DNA of 64,000 nt from Peribacillus sp. FSL E2-0218 (GCF_037992945.1 NZ_CP150304.1:4602501-4666500), one strand, 5' to 3'; counted from the stretch's first letter, positions 8,069 to 17,900 are shown. Notes: generated by a model not told the origin, from the letters alone. A program made the numbers and translations.

Positions 8069-9610
8069 ATGATTTCATATAAACACGAACCATTTGTCGA
8101 TTTTACAAACGAGGAAAATAAAAAAGCGTATGAGGCAGCCCTTCAAACAGTAGAAGGCTACCTAGGCCAAGACTACCCCCTCTACATCGGTGCCGAAAAA
8201 GTGACGACTGACGAGAAAATCGTTTCCTATAATCCTGCGGATAAAGAGGAAGTCATCGGCCGCGTATCAAAAGCGAACAAAGACCTTGCTGAAAAGGCGA
8301 TGCAGGAAGCCGTCACCGCTTTTGAAAGCTGGAAAAAAGTGAAGCCGGAAATCCGTGCTGACGTTTTATTCAAAGCCGCAGCCATCATTCGCAGACGCAA
8401 GCATGAATTCTCGGCATTATTGACAAAAGAAGCAGGTAAACCTTGGAACGAAGCGGATGCAGATACTGCGGAAGCGATCGATTTCCTTGAATTTTATGCC
8501 CGTCAAATGCTAACGCTTAAAGATGGTGTGCCTGTTCAAAGCCGTCCGGGAGAATATAACCGTTATGATTACATTCCACTCGGGGTCGGCATCATCATTT
8601 CTCCTTGGAACTTCCCATTTGCAATCATGGCAGGCACCGCCGTTGCAGCTATCGTCACTGGGAACACCATTCTATTAAAACCAGCTTCGACCACTCCTAT
8701 CGTCGCAGCGAAATTCGTTGAAGTGATGCATGAAGCCGGTCTTCCAGCAGGTGTATTGAATTTCGTCCCAGGAAGCGGAGCCGAAGTCGGGGACTATCTA
8801 GTGGATCACCCAAAAACACGTTTCATTTCCTTCACTGGCTCACGTGATGTAGGTCTGCGCATTTATAAACGTGCTTCGGAATTGAATGAAGGCCAAATTT
8901 GGCTGAAGCGCGTCATTGCTGAAATGGGCGGAAAAGATACAATCGTCGTCGACAAAGAGGCGGATCTTGAATTGGCGGCACAATCGATCGTCAAATCGGC
9001 ATTTGGCTTCGCCGGACAAAAATGCTCTGCTTGCTCCCGTGCCGTCATCGTGGAAGATGTCTATGACCAGGTTTTGGATCGCGCTGTCGAGTTAACCAAG
9101 CAGCTGACAGTCGGGAATCCTACCGAGAATCATTTCATGGGCCCGGTCATCGATCAGGCAGCCTTTGACAAAATCATGAGCTATGTTGAAATCGGTAAAG
9201 AAGAAGGACGCATTCTTGCCGGCGGAGAAGGAGATAGCTCAAAAGGCTACTTCGTTCAGCCGACGATCGTGGCAGATGTCGATCCGCAAGCAAGACTGAT
9301 GCAAGAGGAAATCTTCGGACCTGTCGTCGCGTTTGCCAAAGCGAAAGACTTTACCGAAGCGCTTGAGATTGCCAATAACACGGAATACGGTTTAACTGGT
9401 GCCGTCATTACGACAAATCGTCTGAACATGGAAAAAGCACGCGAAGAATTCCATGTAGGGAACCTGTATTTCAACCGTGGCTGTACGGGCGCAATCGTAG
9501 GCTACCAGCCATTCGGCGGATTCAATATGTCTGGAACCGATTCTAAAGCAGGCGGACCGGACTACTTGCAGCTTCATATGCAAGCCAAAACAACATCCGA
9601 AACGTTCTGA
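8069..9610 (+). CDS. putC: 1-pyrroline-5-carboxylate dehydrogenase
   Basis: NAD-dependent oxidation of glutamate semialdehyde/P5C to glutamate, completing proline degradation. The 513-residue aldehyde dehydrogenase has the oxyanion Asn region SPWNFPF (179-185), catalytic Glu285 in EMGGKD, and catalytic Cys319 in GQKCSA. Length and sequence are of the RocA/PutC group. It starts 59 nt after putB with an AAGGTGTG ribosome site, so the two are co-transcribed. Linkage to putB and putP favours PutC over the arginine-linked paralogue RocA. Confidence 0.94.
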   Translation: MISYKHEPFVDFTNEENKKAYEAALQTVEGYLGQDYPLYIGAEKVTTDEKIVSYNPADKEEVIGRVSKANKDLAEKAMQEAVTAFESWKKVKPEIRADVLFKAAAIIRRRKHEFSALLTKEAGKPWNEADADTAEAIDFLEFYARQMLTLKDGVPVQSRPGEYNRYDYIPLGVGIIISPWNFPFAIMAGTAVAAIVTGNTILLKPASTTPIVAAKFVEVMHEAGLPAGVLNFVPGSGAEVGDYLVDHPKTRFISFTGSRDVGLRIYKRASELNEGQIWLKRVIAEMGGKDTIVVDKEADLELAAQSIVKSAFGFAGQKCSACSRAVIVEDVYDQVLDRAVELTKQLTVGNPTENHFMGPVIDQAAFDKIMSYVEIGKEEGRILAGGEGDSSKGYFVQPTIVADVDPQARLMQEEIFGPVVAFAKAKDFTEALEIANNTEYGLTGAVITTNRLNMEKAREEFHVGNLYFNRGCTGAIVGYQPFGGFNMSGTDSKAGGPDYLQLHMQAKTTSETF

Positions 9611-9701
9611 TAACTGTTTCAAAAAGCTATTGAAAAGGAAATGCCCTCGTTTTGGTGATGTATCTTCAACTATATGATACAATACAAAACGATGTAAATT
9701 G

Positions 9702-9735
9702 GAGGAAGTGACAACTAGGTTGCTTCCTCTTTTTA
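9702..9735 (+). terminator. Terminator between putC and putP
   Basis: The stem GAGGAAG / CTTCCTC, extended by CAAC / GTTG, is followed by TTTTT. It should lower transcription into putP or separate it from putBC. Confidence 0.85.
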
Positions 9736-9775
9736 AACAAAAAATTAACTATTTCATCCTGAAGGGAGTCTTCCT

Positions 9776-11248
9776 ATGATCGATTTTTCATTAATACTTT
9801 CCATTAGCATTTATATGGCGGGCATGCTGTTAATCGGATATTTCGCCTACAAAAGAACGTCCAATCTAAATGACTACATGCTGGGAGACAGGGGTCTTGG
9901 TCCTGCTGTCACTGCATTAAGCGCCGGTGCTGCCGATATGAGCGGCTGGCTCCTAATGGGGATGCCGGGCGCCATGTTCGCAACAGGGCTCAGCTCGATA
10001 TGGATTGTAATCGGCCTGACGCTTGGTGCTTATGCCAACTGGTTATACGTGGCACCTAGACTGAGAACGTATACGGAGGTCGCCAATAATTCCATTACGA
10101 TTCCCGCTTTCCTGGAAAATCGTTTTGGCGAAGGATCACGGATCCTAAGGCTCATCTCGGCATTGGTCATCCTGATATTCTTCACGTTTTACGTTTCTTC
10201 CGGAATGGTATCCGGCGGCGTTTTATTCCAAAGTACATTTGGCCTTGATTACCATGCTGGGCTATGGATCTTAACAGGCGTGGTCGTGGCCTATACGTTA
10301 TTCGGCGGATTCCTGGCGGTAAGCTGGACAGACTTTGTTCAAGGGATCATCATGGTCGTCGCCCTTGTTCTTGTACCGATCGTTACCCTTTTCCATGTTG
10401 GCGGCTTCGGCCCTTCCATAGAAACACCGCGTTCCATTGATCCTGCCCTTTTAAATATTTTTACCGGAACGAGCCTTTTGGGGATCATCTCATTATTCGC
10501 CTGGGGACTGGGTTATTTCGGACAGCCCCATATCATTGTCCGCTTTATGGCGATCAGTTCCGTCAAGGAAATAAAGAAAGCCCGTACCATCGGCATGAGC
10601 TGGATGATCTTTTCCACAATAGGTGCGATGCTGACGGGATTCATCGGAATAACATATTATTCCCAGAACGGTCTCAAATTAGCTGATCCCGAAACGATTT
10701 TCATAGAGTTAGGGGAAATCCTTTTCCATCCATTCATTACTGGCTTCTTGATCTCAGCGATCCTGGCTGCCGTCATGAGCACGATTTCATCGCAGCTTTT
10801 GGTTACTGCCAGCTCTTTGACGGAGGATATATACAAAACCTTCTTCCGTCGCTCCGCTTCCGATAAAGAGCTTGTCTTCCTAGGAAGGCTTTCCGTTTTG
10901 ATCATATCCATCATCGCGCTCATACTCTCTTGGGAGAAAAATGACACGATTCTTGGACTTGTCGGTTATGCATGGGCTGGTTTCGGATCTTCATTCGGTC
11001 CGCTTGTGCTGCTAAGTCTCTGCTGGAAGCGCATGACGAAATGGGGTGCTTTAGCTGGGATGGTCGTTGGTGCCGCGACCGTGATTTTCTGGTCGATGGC
11101 AGGCCTGTCCGATACGCTTTATGAAATGATTCCCGGTTTTGCCGCAAGCTTGATTGCCATCATCGTCGTCAGTCTGCTTACAGCTAAGCCATCTAAAGAA
11201 GTCGAACTGCAATTCGAACAATTCGAAAGAGCATTGGAAGAAAAATAA
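9776..11248 (+). CDS. putP: Sodium/proline symporter
   Basis: High-affinity Na+-coupled proline uptake (SSS family) across the cytoplasmic membrane. The 490 residues contain about 13 hydrophobic helices. Landmarks of PutP are SAGAADMSGWLLMG (helix 2, sodium site), the FGGFLAVSWTDFVQG segment and the conserved AILAAVMSTISSQLLV. AAGGGAG precedes the ATG. It lies downstream of putBC behind a terminator and ahead of putR, giving a transport-plus-catabolism cassette. Confidence 0.95.
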   Translation: MIDFSLILSISIYMAGMLLIGYFAYKRTSNLNDYMLGDRGLGPAVTALSAGAADMSGWLLMGMPGAMFATGLSSIWIVIGLTLGAYANWLYVAPRLRTYTEVANNSITIPAFLENRFGEGSRILRLISALVILIFFTFYVSSGMVSGGVLFQSTFGLDYHAGLWILTGVVVAYTLFGGFLAVSWTDFVQGIIMVVALVLVPIVTLFHVGGFGPSIETPRSIDPALLNIFTGTSLLGIISLFAWGLGYFGQPHIIVRFMAISSVKEIKKARTIGMSWMIFSTIGAMLTGFIGITYYSQNGLKLADPETIFIELGEILFHPFITGFLISAILAAVMSTISSQLLVTASSLTEDIYKTFFRRSASDKELVFLGRLSVLIISIIALILSWEKNDTILGLVGYAWAGFGSSFGPLVLLSLCWKRMTKWGALAGMVVGAATVIFWSMAGLSDTLYEMIPGFAASLIAIIVVSLLTAKPSKEVELQFEQFERALEEK

Positions 11249-11257
11249 ATCTCCTGT

Positions 11258-11304
11258 AAGGACCGGTCCATGATAACTTTTTCATGGACTCGGTCCTTCT
11301 TTGC
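11258..11304 (+). terminator. Terminator of putP
   Basis: The long stem AAGGACCG...TCCATGA / TCATGGA...CGGTCCTT ends in TCTTTG. Confidence 0.8.
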
Positions 11305-11379
11305 GCTTGCCCCTATACACATCTTTCGTTTATCAGTATTATTAAGGTGTAATCCACTTCAAAAAACTGGGGGCCATAT

Positions 11380-12600
11380 ATGTCATTAGAAAAAATCCTT
11401 ACTCTCACAAACATCAACGATATAACCGATATGGTCAGCACATACTTAAAAAAACCTGTCGTCATTGAAAATGAACAATTTTTATTGCTGGCATATAGTT
11501 CGTATTATATCGAGCACTTCGACCAAGCCAACCGGCAAACGATCTTCACGAAGCATTGGCCGATCCCGATTTTGGAGAAATTCATGGATGAGGGCATTGT
11601 CGAGCAGCTTAAAACGGTGCAGCATCCATTCCGGGTAAAGCAAATCGAGGAAATCGGCTTAAATCAAAGGGTCGTTGTAAGCGCTGTCCATAAAGGACAG
11701 GTTTTTGGGTTCATTTGGGTCCAGGAAACGGAAAGGATGCAGGATGCCGATTTGGAATTTTTACATGAGGTGTCCCATCATATCGGCAAGCTCCTCCATC
11801 AAAAAAAACAATTGAACATGAAAAAAGACGAAGAAAAGAACGAGTTCTATCAAAAGATCATTGACGAAGTCTATCAAACTGAAAATCAAATAAAATGGGA
11901 AGCGGCCAACATGGGCATCCTCATACCGGAAACCTTTGTCGTGAACGTCTTCACCATCGCCCAATCCGATGCGGAGCTTCTTGATGAATTGACGGATACA
12001 GTCAGCTTATTTGCCAATGCCTTGAATCATTTTTCCCATGTATTCACAAACCAGATGAAGGTCGTCGTCATCATTGGCAGCAATGGGAAAGGGAAAGGCA
12101 TGCTGGCTGATAGCGCCCATGATTTCACGAATACGGTGCTCTCCCAGTTTCATGATCATAGGATCTTCCCTGGAATCGGTAATGAGTATTCATCGATCCT
12201 TCAATTGCGGAAATCTTATCTCGAAGCATTGGAAGTGATCAACGCCGCCAAGTTCATCGGGCAGCCTGAACAGCTTCCCTTTGAATACAGCAAACTAGGT
12301 ATTTTCCGTTACCTCGAAATGATCTCCAATCATCACACAAAAACGAATTACGCCAACAAATATTTACAGATTCTTGAAAAGAAGGACCAAGAAAGCCAGA
12401 CGAAGCTCCTCCAGACGCTGGAGGTATATTTGCTGAATAATTGCCGGATCAAGCCGACAGCTGAGCAGCTATACATTCATACGAACACCTTGAAATATAG
12501 ATTGAATCAAATAGCCGAGCTTACATCCATCGATTTTGACGACATGCATTCGCGAATACAGTACTACATCGACTTACAGCTCATGAAGCAGAAAAAATGA
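11380..12600 (+). CDS. putR: PucR-family activator of proline utilisation
   Basis: A 406-residue transcription factor. The N-terminal two-thirds form a sensory domain; a helical linker with a lysine-rich stretch lies near 145-160. The C-terminal PucR-type HTH (about 350-400) contains PTAEQLYIHTNTLKYRLNQI. In B. subtilis PutR activates putBCP when proline is present. The position immediately after putP, as in B. subtilis, supports the same role. The start follows GGGGG by about 8 nt. Confidence 0.9.
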   Translation: MSLEKILTLTNINDITDMVSTYLKKPVVIENEQFLLLAYSSYYIEHFDQANRQTIFTKHWPIPILEKFMDEGIVEQLKTVQHPFRVKQIEEIGLNQRVVVSAVHKGQVFGFIWVQETERMQDADLEFLHEVSHHIGKLLHQKKQLNMKKDEEKNEFYQKIIDEVYQTENQIKWEAANMGILIPETFVVNVFTIAQSDAELLDELTDTVSLFANALNHFSHVFTNQMKVVVIIGSNGKGKGMLADSAHDFTNTVLSQFHDHRIFPGIGNEYSSILQLRKSYLEALEVINAAKFIGQPEQLPFEYSKLGIFRYLEMISNHHTKTNYANKYLQILEKKDQESQTKLLQTLEVYLLNNCRIKPTAEQLYIHTNTLKYRLNQIAELTSIDFDDMHSRIQYYIDLQLMKQKK

Positions 12601-12631
12601 ATGGGCATCCCCTTGCCATGTCCCATACTCC

Positions 12632-12660
12632 AAAACCCTTGCGGCACAAGGGTTTTTTTC
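12632..12660 (+). terminator. Terminator of putR
   Basis: The stem AAACCCTTG / CAAGGGTTT with a CGGCA loop precedes a run of T. Confidence 0.9.
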
Positions 12661-12720
12661 ATGCTTCGCGACGGGCGCACGCTTCAATGGCATTATGTTA
12701 GCTCATTTACACTCCACTTT

Positions 12721-13428
12721 TCATGGCTGAAGCTTCGACTCCGCTTCAACGATTGCCCTGTTCATCGAATTTCCGGGCTGTTCCAGCATCTTCCCATGGC
12801 CTACAGCTAGCAAACGCGGTTTATAGCTTAGTAATTTCTTAGCACTTTCAAGAGCAATTCGCTTATCCCAGGTGGCAAGGGATGGGAAAGGAAATAATGG
12901 CTTGATCACACCATTCACCGCCGTTCCCCCTCTCGTTTGCAGGGCATCGCCGGCAATCAAACTATGATTCCGTGTGTCGATCAGCGAAATCGAGCCAGGT
13001 GTATGCCCGGGAGAAAGAATAACTTCCAAAGAACCAATCCGGTCCCCCTCTTTTAGGAAGGAGTCAGGCTCGGTTTGTATATTTTTTGGAATTCCCCCGC
13101 GGATCGGGGAATCTTCACTTTCCAGTCGTGCAGAATCTCCAGCAAGTAAAGCTGCTTCCCTGATTGAAATGCTCACGTGCATATCGGGAAGCAACGCTTT
13201 TAGCCCGTCAAGTGCACCGACATGATCCTCATGCGCGTGAGTGATGATGATTCGTTTGATCGGTTTTCCAATCGCCTGCGCTGCCTTCACTATCTTTTTT
13301 GTGCTGTAAGGTAAGGCAGCATCGATTAACGTTAGGCTATCCTCTTCTTCTACAAAATAACAATTCACAGGAAAAACACGCGGCATGAAGGATAGTTGAT
13401 ATACGGTACCTACCTTGGTCATTTTCAT
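12721..13428 (-). CDS. MBL-fold metallo-hydrolase
   Basis: A 235-residue metallo-beta-lactamase-fold hydrolase. The metal-binding motif HAHEDH is at residues 64-69. Further ligands are in SPGHTPGS, GDAL and the C-terminal VGHGK. It belongs to the broad group of cytosolic thioesterase or glyoxalase II-like enzymes; the substrate is not evident. The start was moved to ATG 13428, which has GGGAGGAG upstream; the frame is open 12 codons earlier without a better site. It is a single gene convergent with putR. Confidence 0.85.
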   Translation of the reverse strand: MKMTKVGTVYQLSFMPRVFPVNCYFVEEEDSLTLIDAALPYSTKKIVKAAQAIGKPIKRIIITHAHEDHVGALDGLKALLPDMHVSISIREAALLAGDSARLESEDSPIRGGIPKNIQTEPDSFLKEGDRIGSLEVILSPGHTPGSISLIDTRNHSLIAGDALQTRGGTAVNGVIKPLFPFPSLATWDKRIALESAKKLLSYKPRLLAVGHGKMLEQPGNSMNRAIVEAESKLQP

Positions 13429-13551
13429 CTTAGGACGAACTCCTCCCGCAAAACCAATTGACAATTAACTAATACGTTGAGTGTATCAAAAATATTCCAT
13501 TCGTAGATAGGCTGATGTCGGCATCTTCCTTTCGCTGGATTCATCACCCGA

Positions 13552-13592
13552 AAAGCAAGGCACCAGCAATATCGCTGGCGCCCTGTTTTTCA
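13552..13592 (-). terminator. Terminator of glpD
   Basis: The stem GGCGCCAGC / GCTGGTGCC is followed by TTGCTTTT on the minus strand. Confidence 0.8.
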
Positions 13593-13599
13593 TTATAAG

Positions 13600-15234
13600 T
13601 TACGATACTCTAATTGCACCGAGTATTTCCTGTTCCAGTTGTTTTGTTCTTTCCTCTTTCGTCGACTCGGACCAGCTAAAATATCCAGCCATATAGTCAA
13701 TCACGGCACTTTTATGGGTTTGGACTAAATCGATATCGAATAAAAGGGTCCCCGTCCTGCGGAAAAAGAAGTCGACCGGTGTTGCCGCCATTTCATGATC
13801 CAGGGCATATCTCAACTGTACATACAATTTCTGCGGCAGACTTGTTGCTTCGTCACGATCGCTTTTGGCGATATCGAATAACAGAGGTGCGTTTGACCCA
13901 TACATGGCCAACAGATCCTCGGAATCCTTGACAGATAGCCCCGAGTCCACTCCCGCTTGCCTATGTTGCTTAATATAGCTTGAAAAGTTTCTCGATCCCC
14001 CTACATCGCCTCCGGAAATCGGCATGCCCTTCGTCTGGCTCGCGGGGTACGACTTATTGGACTTCCCTGCCACAAGGTCGACCGTCGTTTTCGCCATTTT
14101 GCGATAGCCGGTCAATTTCCCGCCCGCTATCGTGATCAGTCCCGAATCGGACTCCCAAATTTCATCTTTCCGGGAAATTTCCGAAGGGTCCTTCCCTTCC
14201 TCCAGAATCAATGGTCGTACTCCGGCCCAGCTTGATTCGATATCATCCTCGGAAATCTTCACCTGCGGGAACATATAGTCAATCGCCTTCAATAAGTAAG
14301 TTCGATCTGCCGATGTAACCTTCGGAATGGCCGGATTGCCATCATAAAACGTATCCGTTGTGCCCACATAAGCCTTACCTGCTCTTGGGATGGCAAAGAT
14401 CATCCGTCCATCGGGCGTATCAAAGTAAATCGCCTGCTTCAAGGGGAATTTCGCTTGGTCGATGACCACATGAACACCCTTTGAAAGCTTCAGCGTTTTT
14501 CCCTGCTTCGATTGGTCCTTTTCGCGAATTGAATCCACCCAAGGTCCTGCTGCATTGATGATTTTGTCTGCATGAATTTCATACGCGCCCCCAGATAGTA
14601 AATCGGCAACCTGGACCCCAGATACCTTTCCGTTTTCATATAACAACTTATCCACTCGCGTATAATTAATCGGTGTCGCCCCTTTATCGACGGCTGCCTT
14701 CATGACTTCGATCGTTAGCCGGGCATCATCTGTGCGATATTCCACATAATAGCCTCCGCCCTTCAGTCCCTCTTTCTTCACAAGCGGCTCCCGGGCGAGC
14801 GTTTCATCTATTGAAAGCATCTTCCGGCGTTCGGCTTTTTTAACGCCTGCCAGGAAATCATAGACGCGCAGCCCAATGGAGGTACTGAACTTCCCAAAAG
14901 TGCCTCCTTTGTGCATCGGCAGCAGCATCCATTCCGGCGTGGTCACATGCGGCCCATTTTCATAAACGATCTCCCGCTCTTTCCCGACCTCAGCCACCAT
15001 TTTTATTTCAAATTGCTTCAAATACCGCAGCCCCCCATGGACAAGCTTCGTCGAACGGCTCGAAGTACCTGCAGCAAAATCCTGCATCTCCACCAATGCC
15101 ACCTTCATTCCACGAGTCGTCGCATCCAAGGCAATGCCTGCGCCGGTAATTCCCCCACCAATCACCAAAACATCATATTTATCTTTTTTCAGCAGTCCGA
15201 TCGTTTCTTCCCGATATTTATTCGAAAACTTCAT
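13600..15234 (-). CDS. glpD: Aerobic glycerol-3-phosphate dehydrogenase
   Basis: A membrane-associated FAD enzyme that oxidises glycerol-3-phosphate to dihydroxyacetone phosphate and feeds electrons to the respiratory chain. The 544 residues contain the FAD-binding GGGITGAGIALDA at 26-38, TSSRSTKLVHGGLRYL nearby, and a C-terminal alpha-glycerophosphate oxidase domain. ATG 15234 with GGGGGAG upstream is preferred over the ATG six codons earlier. It is preceded by its own promoter and a GlpP-type leader hairpin, and follows glpF-glpK on the same strand. Confidence 0.95.
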   Translation of the reverse strand: MKFSNKYREETIGLLKKDKYDVLVIGGGITGAGIALDATTRGMKVALVEMQDFAAGTSSRSTKLVHGGLRYLKQFEIKMVAEVGKEREIVYENGPHVTTPEWMLLPMHKGGTFGKFSTSIGLRVYDFLAGVKKAERRKMLSIDETLAREPLVKKEGLKGGGYYVEYRTDDARLTIEVMKAAVDKGATPINYTRVDKLLYENGKVSGVQVADLLSGGAYEIHADKIINAAGPWVDSIREKDQSKQGKTLKLSKGVHVVIDQAKFPLKQAIYFDTPDGRMIFAIPRAGKAYVGTTDTFYDGNPAIPKVTSADRTYLLKAIDYMFPQVKISEDDIESSWAGVRPLILEEGKDPSEISRKDEIWESDSGLITIAGGKLTGYRKMAKTTVDLVAGKSNKSYPASQTKGMPISGGDVGGSRNFSSYIKQHRQAGVDSGLSVKDSEDLLAMYGSNAPLLFDIAKSDRDEATSLPQKLYVQLRYALDHEMAATPVDFFFRRTGTLLFDIDLVQTHKSAVIDYMAGYFSWSESTKEERTKQLEQEILGAIRVS

Positions 15235-15279
15235 CCTTAACTCCCCCTTCATCAGCTTGTTTTACTAGTATATTTAGAC

Positions 15280-15385
15280 GTTTACACGTCAGTTTGTGCC
15301 ATTACTCGTTAATTTGCGTTCGTTACTCGCGAATTGGCGCTGCACTCGTGAGCTTTTGCTTTTATTGTTAATTGGTTCGTTTATC
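15280..15385. repeat. Degenerate tandem repeat, about 21-bp period (locus A)
   Basis: Successive units read TTACTCGTTAATTTGCGTTC, TTACTCGCGAATTGGCGCTG and ACTCGTGAGCTTTTGCTTTT, with weaker flanking units. They lie between the glpD leader hairpin and the glpD start. The unit is related in style to the other 20-22 bp repeat loci in this window, but this is the weakest of the four. Confidence 0.5.
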
Positions 15386-15426
15386 TTGGTTATGGCCCTT
15401 ACTATCCATAATCTGGAAAGGAATAC

Positions 15427-15484
15427 AAAAAAGAGACCATAAATGCACATTATCGTCTGCACGATAACGCATTCATGGTCTCTC
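15427..15484 (-). promoter_or_regulatory. glpD leader hairpin, probable GlpP-controlled terminator
   Basis: On the minus strand AGAGACCAT pairs with ATGGTCTCT, with extended inner arms (TTATCGT / ACGATAA), followed by TTTTTTG. It lies between the glpD promoter and the gene. In B. subtilis GlpP with glycerol-3-phosphate lets polymerase pass such a leader terminator. It can also end glpK transcripts. Confidence 0.8.
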
Positions 15485-15509
15485 CTGTTCTCCGGCCGAG
15501 TTATTAACT

Positions 15510-15525
15510 TGATTTCAGTATACCA
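15510..15525 (-). promoter_or_regulatory. glpD promoter, extended -10
   Basis: The minus strand reads TGG-TATACT (TATACT at 15522-15517), an extended -10 box. The -35 is poor. It sits just upstream of the leader hairpin. Confidence 0.5.
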
Positions 15526-15564
15526 TACTCCAATCGATTTTAGAAAGGAATTGCCTTGTTTTTT

Positions 15565-17055
15565 TTATTTAAAGGCCATCGCTGCATGTACGGCTTTTTT
15601 CCAGCCTCCATATAATTCTTCGCTTGCTTGCTGTTCCATGGCTGGTTTGAAGGTTTTATCTATCGCCCATTGCCGGGAAATTTCTTCTTGATCCTTCCAA
15701 TAGCCAACGGCAAGTCCGGCTAGATAGGCAGCGCCTAGTGCAGTCGTTTCGTTTATCGTCGGTCTTTCGACAGGCACTTGCAGTAAATCACTTTGGAATT
15801 GCATTAAGAAGTCATTTTTGACGGCCCCGCCATCCACTCTCAATGTCTGAAGCTCGATGCCGGAATCGGCCTCCATGGCGTCAAGGACATCTTTCGCTTG
15901 ATAGGCCAATGATTCAAGCGTGGCCCGGATGAAATGTTCCTTTGAGGTACCGCGTGTCAATCCGAAAACGGCTCCCCGAACCTCGCTGTCCCAATATGGA
16001 GTCCCGAGCCCTACAAATGCCGGCACTACATATACGCCGTCCGTGCTTTCGACTCGTTTTGCATAGGCCTCGCTGTCCTTGGCATCATTCAGCATCCGCA
16101 GTCCATCACGCAGCCATTGGATGGCTGAACCGGCTACGAATATACTGCCTTCCAGGGCATATTCCACCTTCCCGTTCAATCCCCAAGCAAGCGTCGTCAA
16201 TAGTCCATGTTCGGAACTGACAGCCTTGGTTCCTGTATTCATGAGCATGAAGCAGCCAGTACCATACGTGTTTTTGGCCATTCCTTCACTGAAGCAGGCT
16301 TGGCCAAACAGGGCTGCCTGCTGGTCACCGGCCGCGCCTGCAATCGGAATCGATTGTCCGAAGAAATGATACTCGATCGTACGTGCGTACTCTTCGGAGG
16401 AAGGCCTAACTTCCGGGAGCATCGATTTTGGAACGGTCAATATTTCCAGAAGTTCTTCATCCCATTTCAGTTCATGGATGTTGTACATCAATGTCCGGGA
16501 GGCATTGGAATAGTCCGTGACGTGAGCCTTGCCTCCTGAAAGCTTCCAAATCAGCCAAGTATCGATGGTGCCGAATAATAGCTTGCCTTCATCCGCCCTT
16601 TGCCGTGCGCCTTCCACATTATCGAGGATCCATTTCACCTTGGTACCGGAAAAATAGGCATCGATCAGCAATCCCGTCTTATCCCGGAATAGGTCATTCA
16701 ATCCCTTTTCCTTCAATTCATCGCAGATTTCGCTTGTTTGCCTGGACTGCCAGACAATTGCATTATAAACGGGGACCCCTGTCTCCTTATCCCAAACGAC
16801 TGCCGTTTCACGCTGATTGGTGATCCCGATGCCGGCAACTTGCTCTGGCTTGACACCCGATTCCGAAAGCACCCCGGCGATTACCGCTAGAATCGATCCC
16901 CAAATTTCATTGGCATTATGCTCGACCCAGCCCGGCTTAGGAAAGTGCTGAGTGAATTCCTTTTGCGAAGAATGGACGATTTCGCCCTTTTGGTTAAATA
17001 AGATCGCCCGTGAACTTGTCGTTCCTTGGTCTAAAGATAAAATATATGTTTCCAT
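15565..17055 (-). CDS. glpK: Glycerol kinase
   Basis: Phosphorylates glycerol with ATP to glycerol-3-phosphate in the cytoplasm. The 496 residues match the family length. Visible motifs are DQGTTSSRA near the N-terminus, GITNQRETAVVWD, and the FGGY-type GGAVKNDFLMQFQSD. The ATG at 17055 follows AGGAGGG by 9 nt; the TTG two codons earlier is too close to that site. It starts 20 nt after glpF, so the pair forms an operon. FGGY kinases of this type are stimulated through HPr phosphorylation in Bacillus. Confidence 0.96.
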   Translation of the reverse strand: METYILSLDQGTTSSRAILFNQKGEIVHSSQKEFTQHFPKPGWVEHNANEIWGSILAVIAGVLSESGVKPEQVAGIGITNQRETAVVWDKETGVPVYNAIVWQSRQTSEICDELKEKGLNDLFRDKTGLLIDAYFSGTKVKWILDNVEGARQRADEGKLLFGTIDTWLIWKLSGGKAHVTDYSNASRTLMYNIHELKWDEELLEILTVPKSMLPEVRPSSEEYARTIEYHFFGQSIPIAGAAGDQQAALFGQACFSEGMAKNTYGTGCFMLMNTGTKAVSSEHGLLTTLAWGLNGKVEYALEGSIFVAGSAIQWLRDGLRMLNDAKDSEAYAKRVESTDGVYVVPAFVGLGTPYWDSEVRGAVFGLTRGTSKEHFIRATLESLAYQAKDVLDAMEADSGIELQTLRVDGGAVKNDFLMQFQSDLLQVPVERPTINETTALGAAYLAGLAVGYWKDQEEISRQWAIDKTFKPAMEQQASEELYGGWKKAVHAAMAFK

Positions 17056-17075
17056 GGTCAATGCCCTCCTTTAAA

Positions 17076-17900
17076 TTAACTAGCGATATTCCTGCTTTCC
17101 AATTCATGCGCCTGCTTTTTTCCAAAAACATATGCTAGTGCCAATAGTATCACGCTTACTCCCAAAACAGACCAAAACCCTACTGTTATATCCCCCAAAA
17201 AGAAGGCTTTATAACAAACGGCACCAAGTGAACCTCCAACGATCGGTCCAACGACCGGAATCCACGAGTAGCCCCAATTCGAGTTTCCTTTACCCGGTAT
17301 CGGCAGCAAAAAGTGCGCGATGCGCGGTCCCAGATCCCGGGCCGGATTGATCGCATATCCTGTCGTGCCCCCAAGGGACATCCCGATCACGACGATCAAT
17401 AGGCCGACAGCGAATGGGTTCAAACCTTCCGTGAAATTATTGGCCCCGATGAATAATAAGCCAAGGATAAGGATGAATGTCCCGATCATTTCACTTAATA
17501 GATTGGAAAATGTATGCGGGATGGCAGGAGCCGTGGCGAACACACCAAGCTTCGCACCTGGATCCTCAGTAGCCTTCCAGTGTGGCAAATAATGAAAGAA
17601 TACGAGGGCTGCCCCCAGGATCGCTCCTATCAGTTGAGCAGCGATATAAACCGGCACATCACTCCAAGGAAACTTTCCAATGATGGCGAATCCGATTGTA
17701 ACGGCCGGATTCAAGTGGGCACCGCTTATCGAGCCTACTGCAAAAATGCCCATCGTAACCGCCAGTCCCCATGCAATCGTAATAACGATCCATCCCGCGT
17801 CTTTAGCATAGGAACCCTTCAAACTTGAACCTGCCCCGATACCTGCACCGAATACTATCAAAATCATCGTGCCTACCAATTCTCCCCAAAATGGTGTCAT
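17076..17900 (-). CDS. glpF: Glycerol uptake facilitator (aquaglyceroporin)
   Basis: A six-helix MIP channel for glycerol diffusion across the membrane. The 274-residue length equals the Bacillus protein. Both half-helix NPA motifs are present: HLNPAVT and INPARDLGPR; the Asp after the second NPA is typical of glycerol facilitators. The start is ATG 17900 with GGGGAGAGG upstream; the longer frame to 17960 would overlap the leader hairpin and is rejected. It is the first gene of glpFK. Confidence 0.96.
   Translation of the reverse strand: MTPFWGELVGTMILIVFGAGIGAGSSLKGSYAKDAGWIVITIAWGLAVTMGIFAVGSISGAHLNPAVTIGFAIIGKFPWSDVPVYIAAQLIGAILGAALVFFHYLPHWKATEDPGAKLGVFATAPAIPHTFSNLLSEMIGTFILILGLLFIGANNFTEGLNPFAVGLLIVVIGMSLGGTTGYAINPARDLGPRIAHFLLPIPGKGNSNWGYSWIPVVGPIVGGSLGAVCYKAFFLGDITVGFWSVLGVSVILLALAYVFGKKQAHELESRNIAS

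Noticed and set aside
12601..12810. ORF immediately after putR
   Set aside because: It begins inside the terminator region, has no ribosome site and overlaps the end of the convergent MBL gene.
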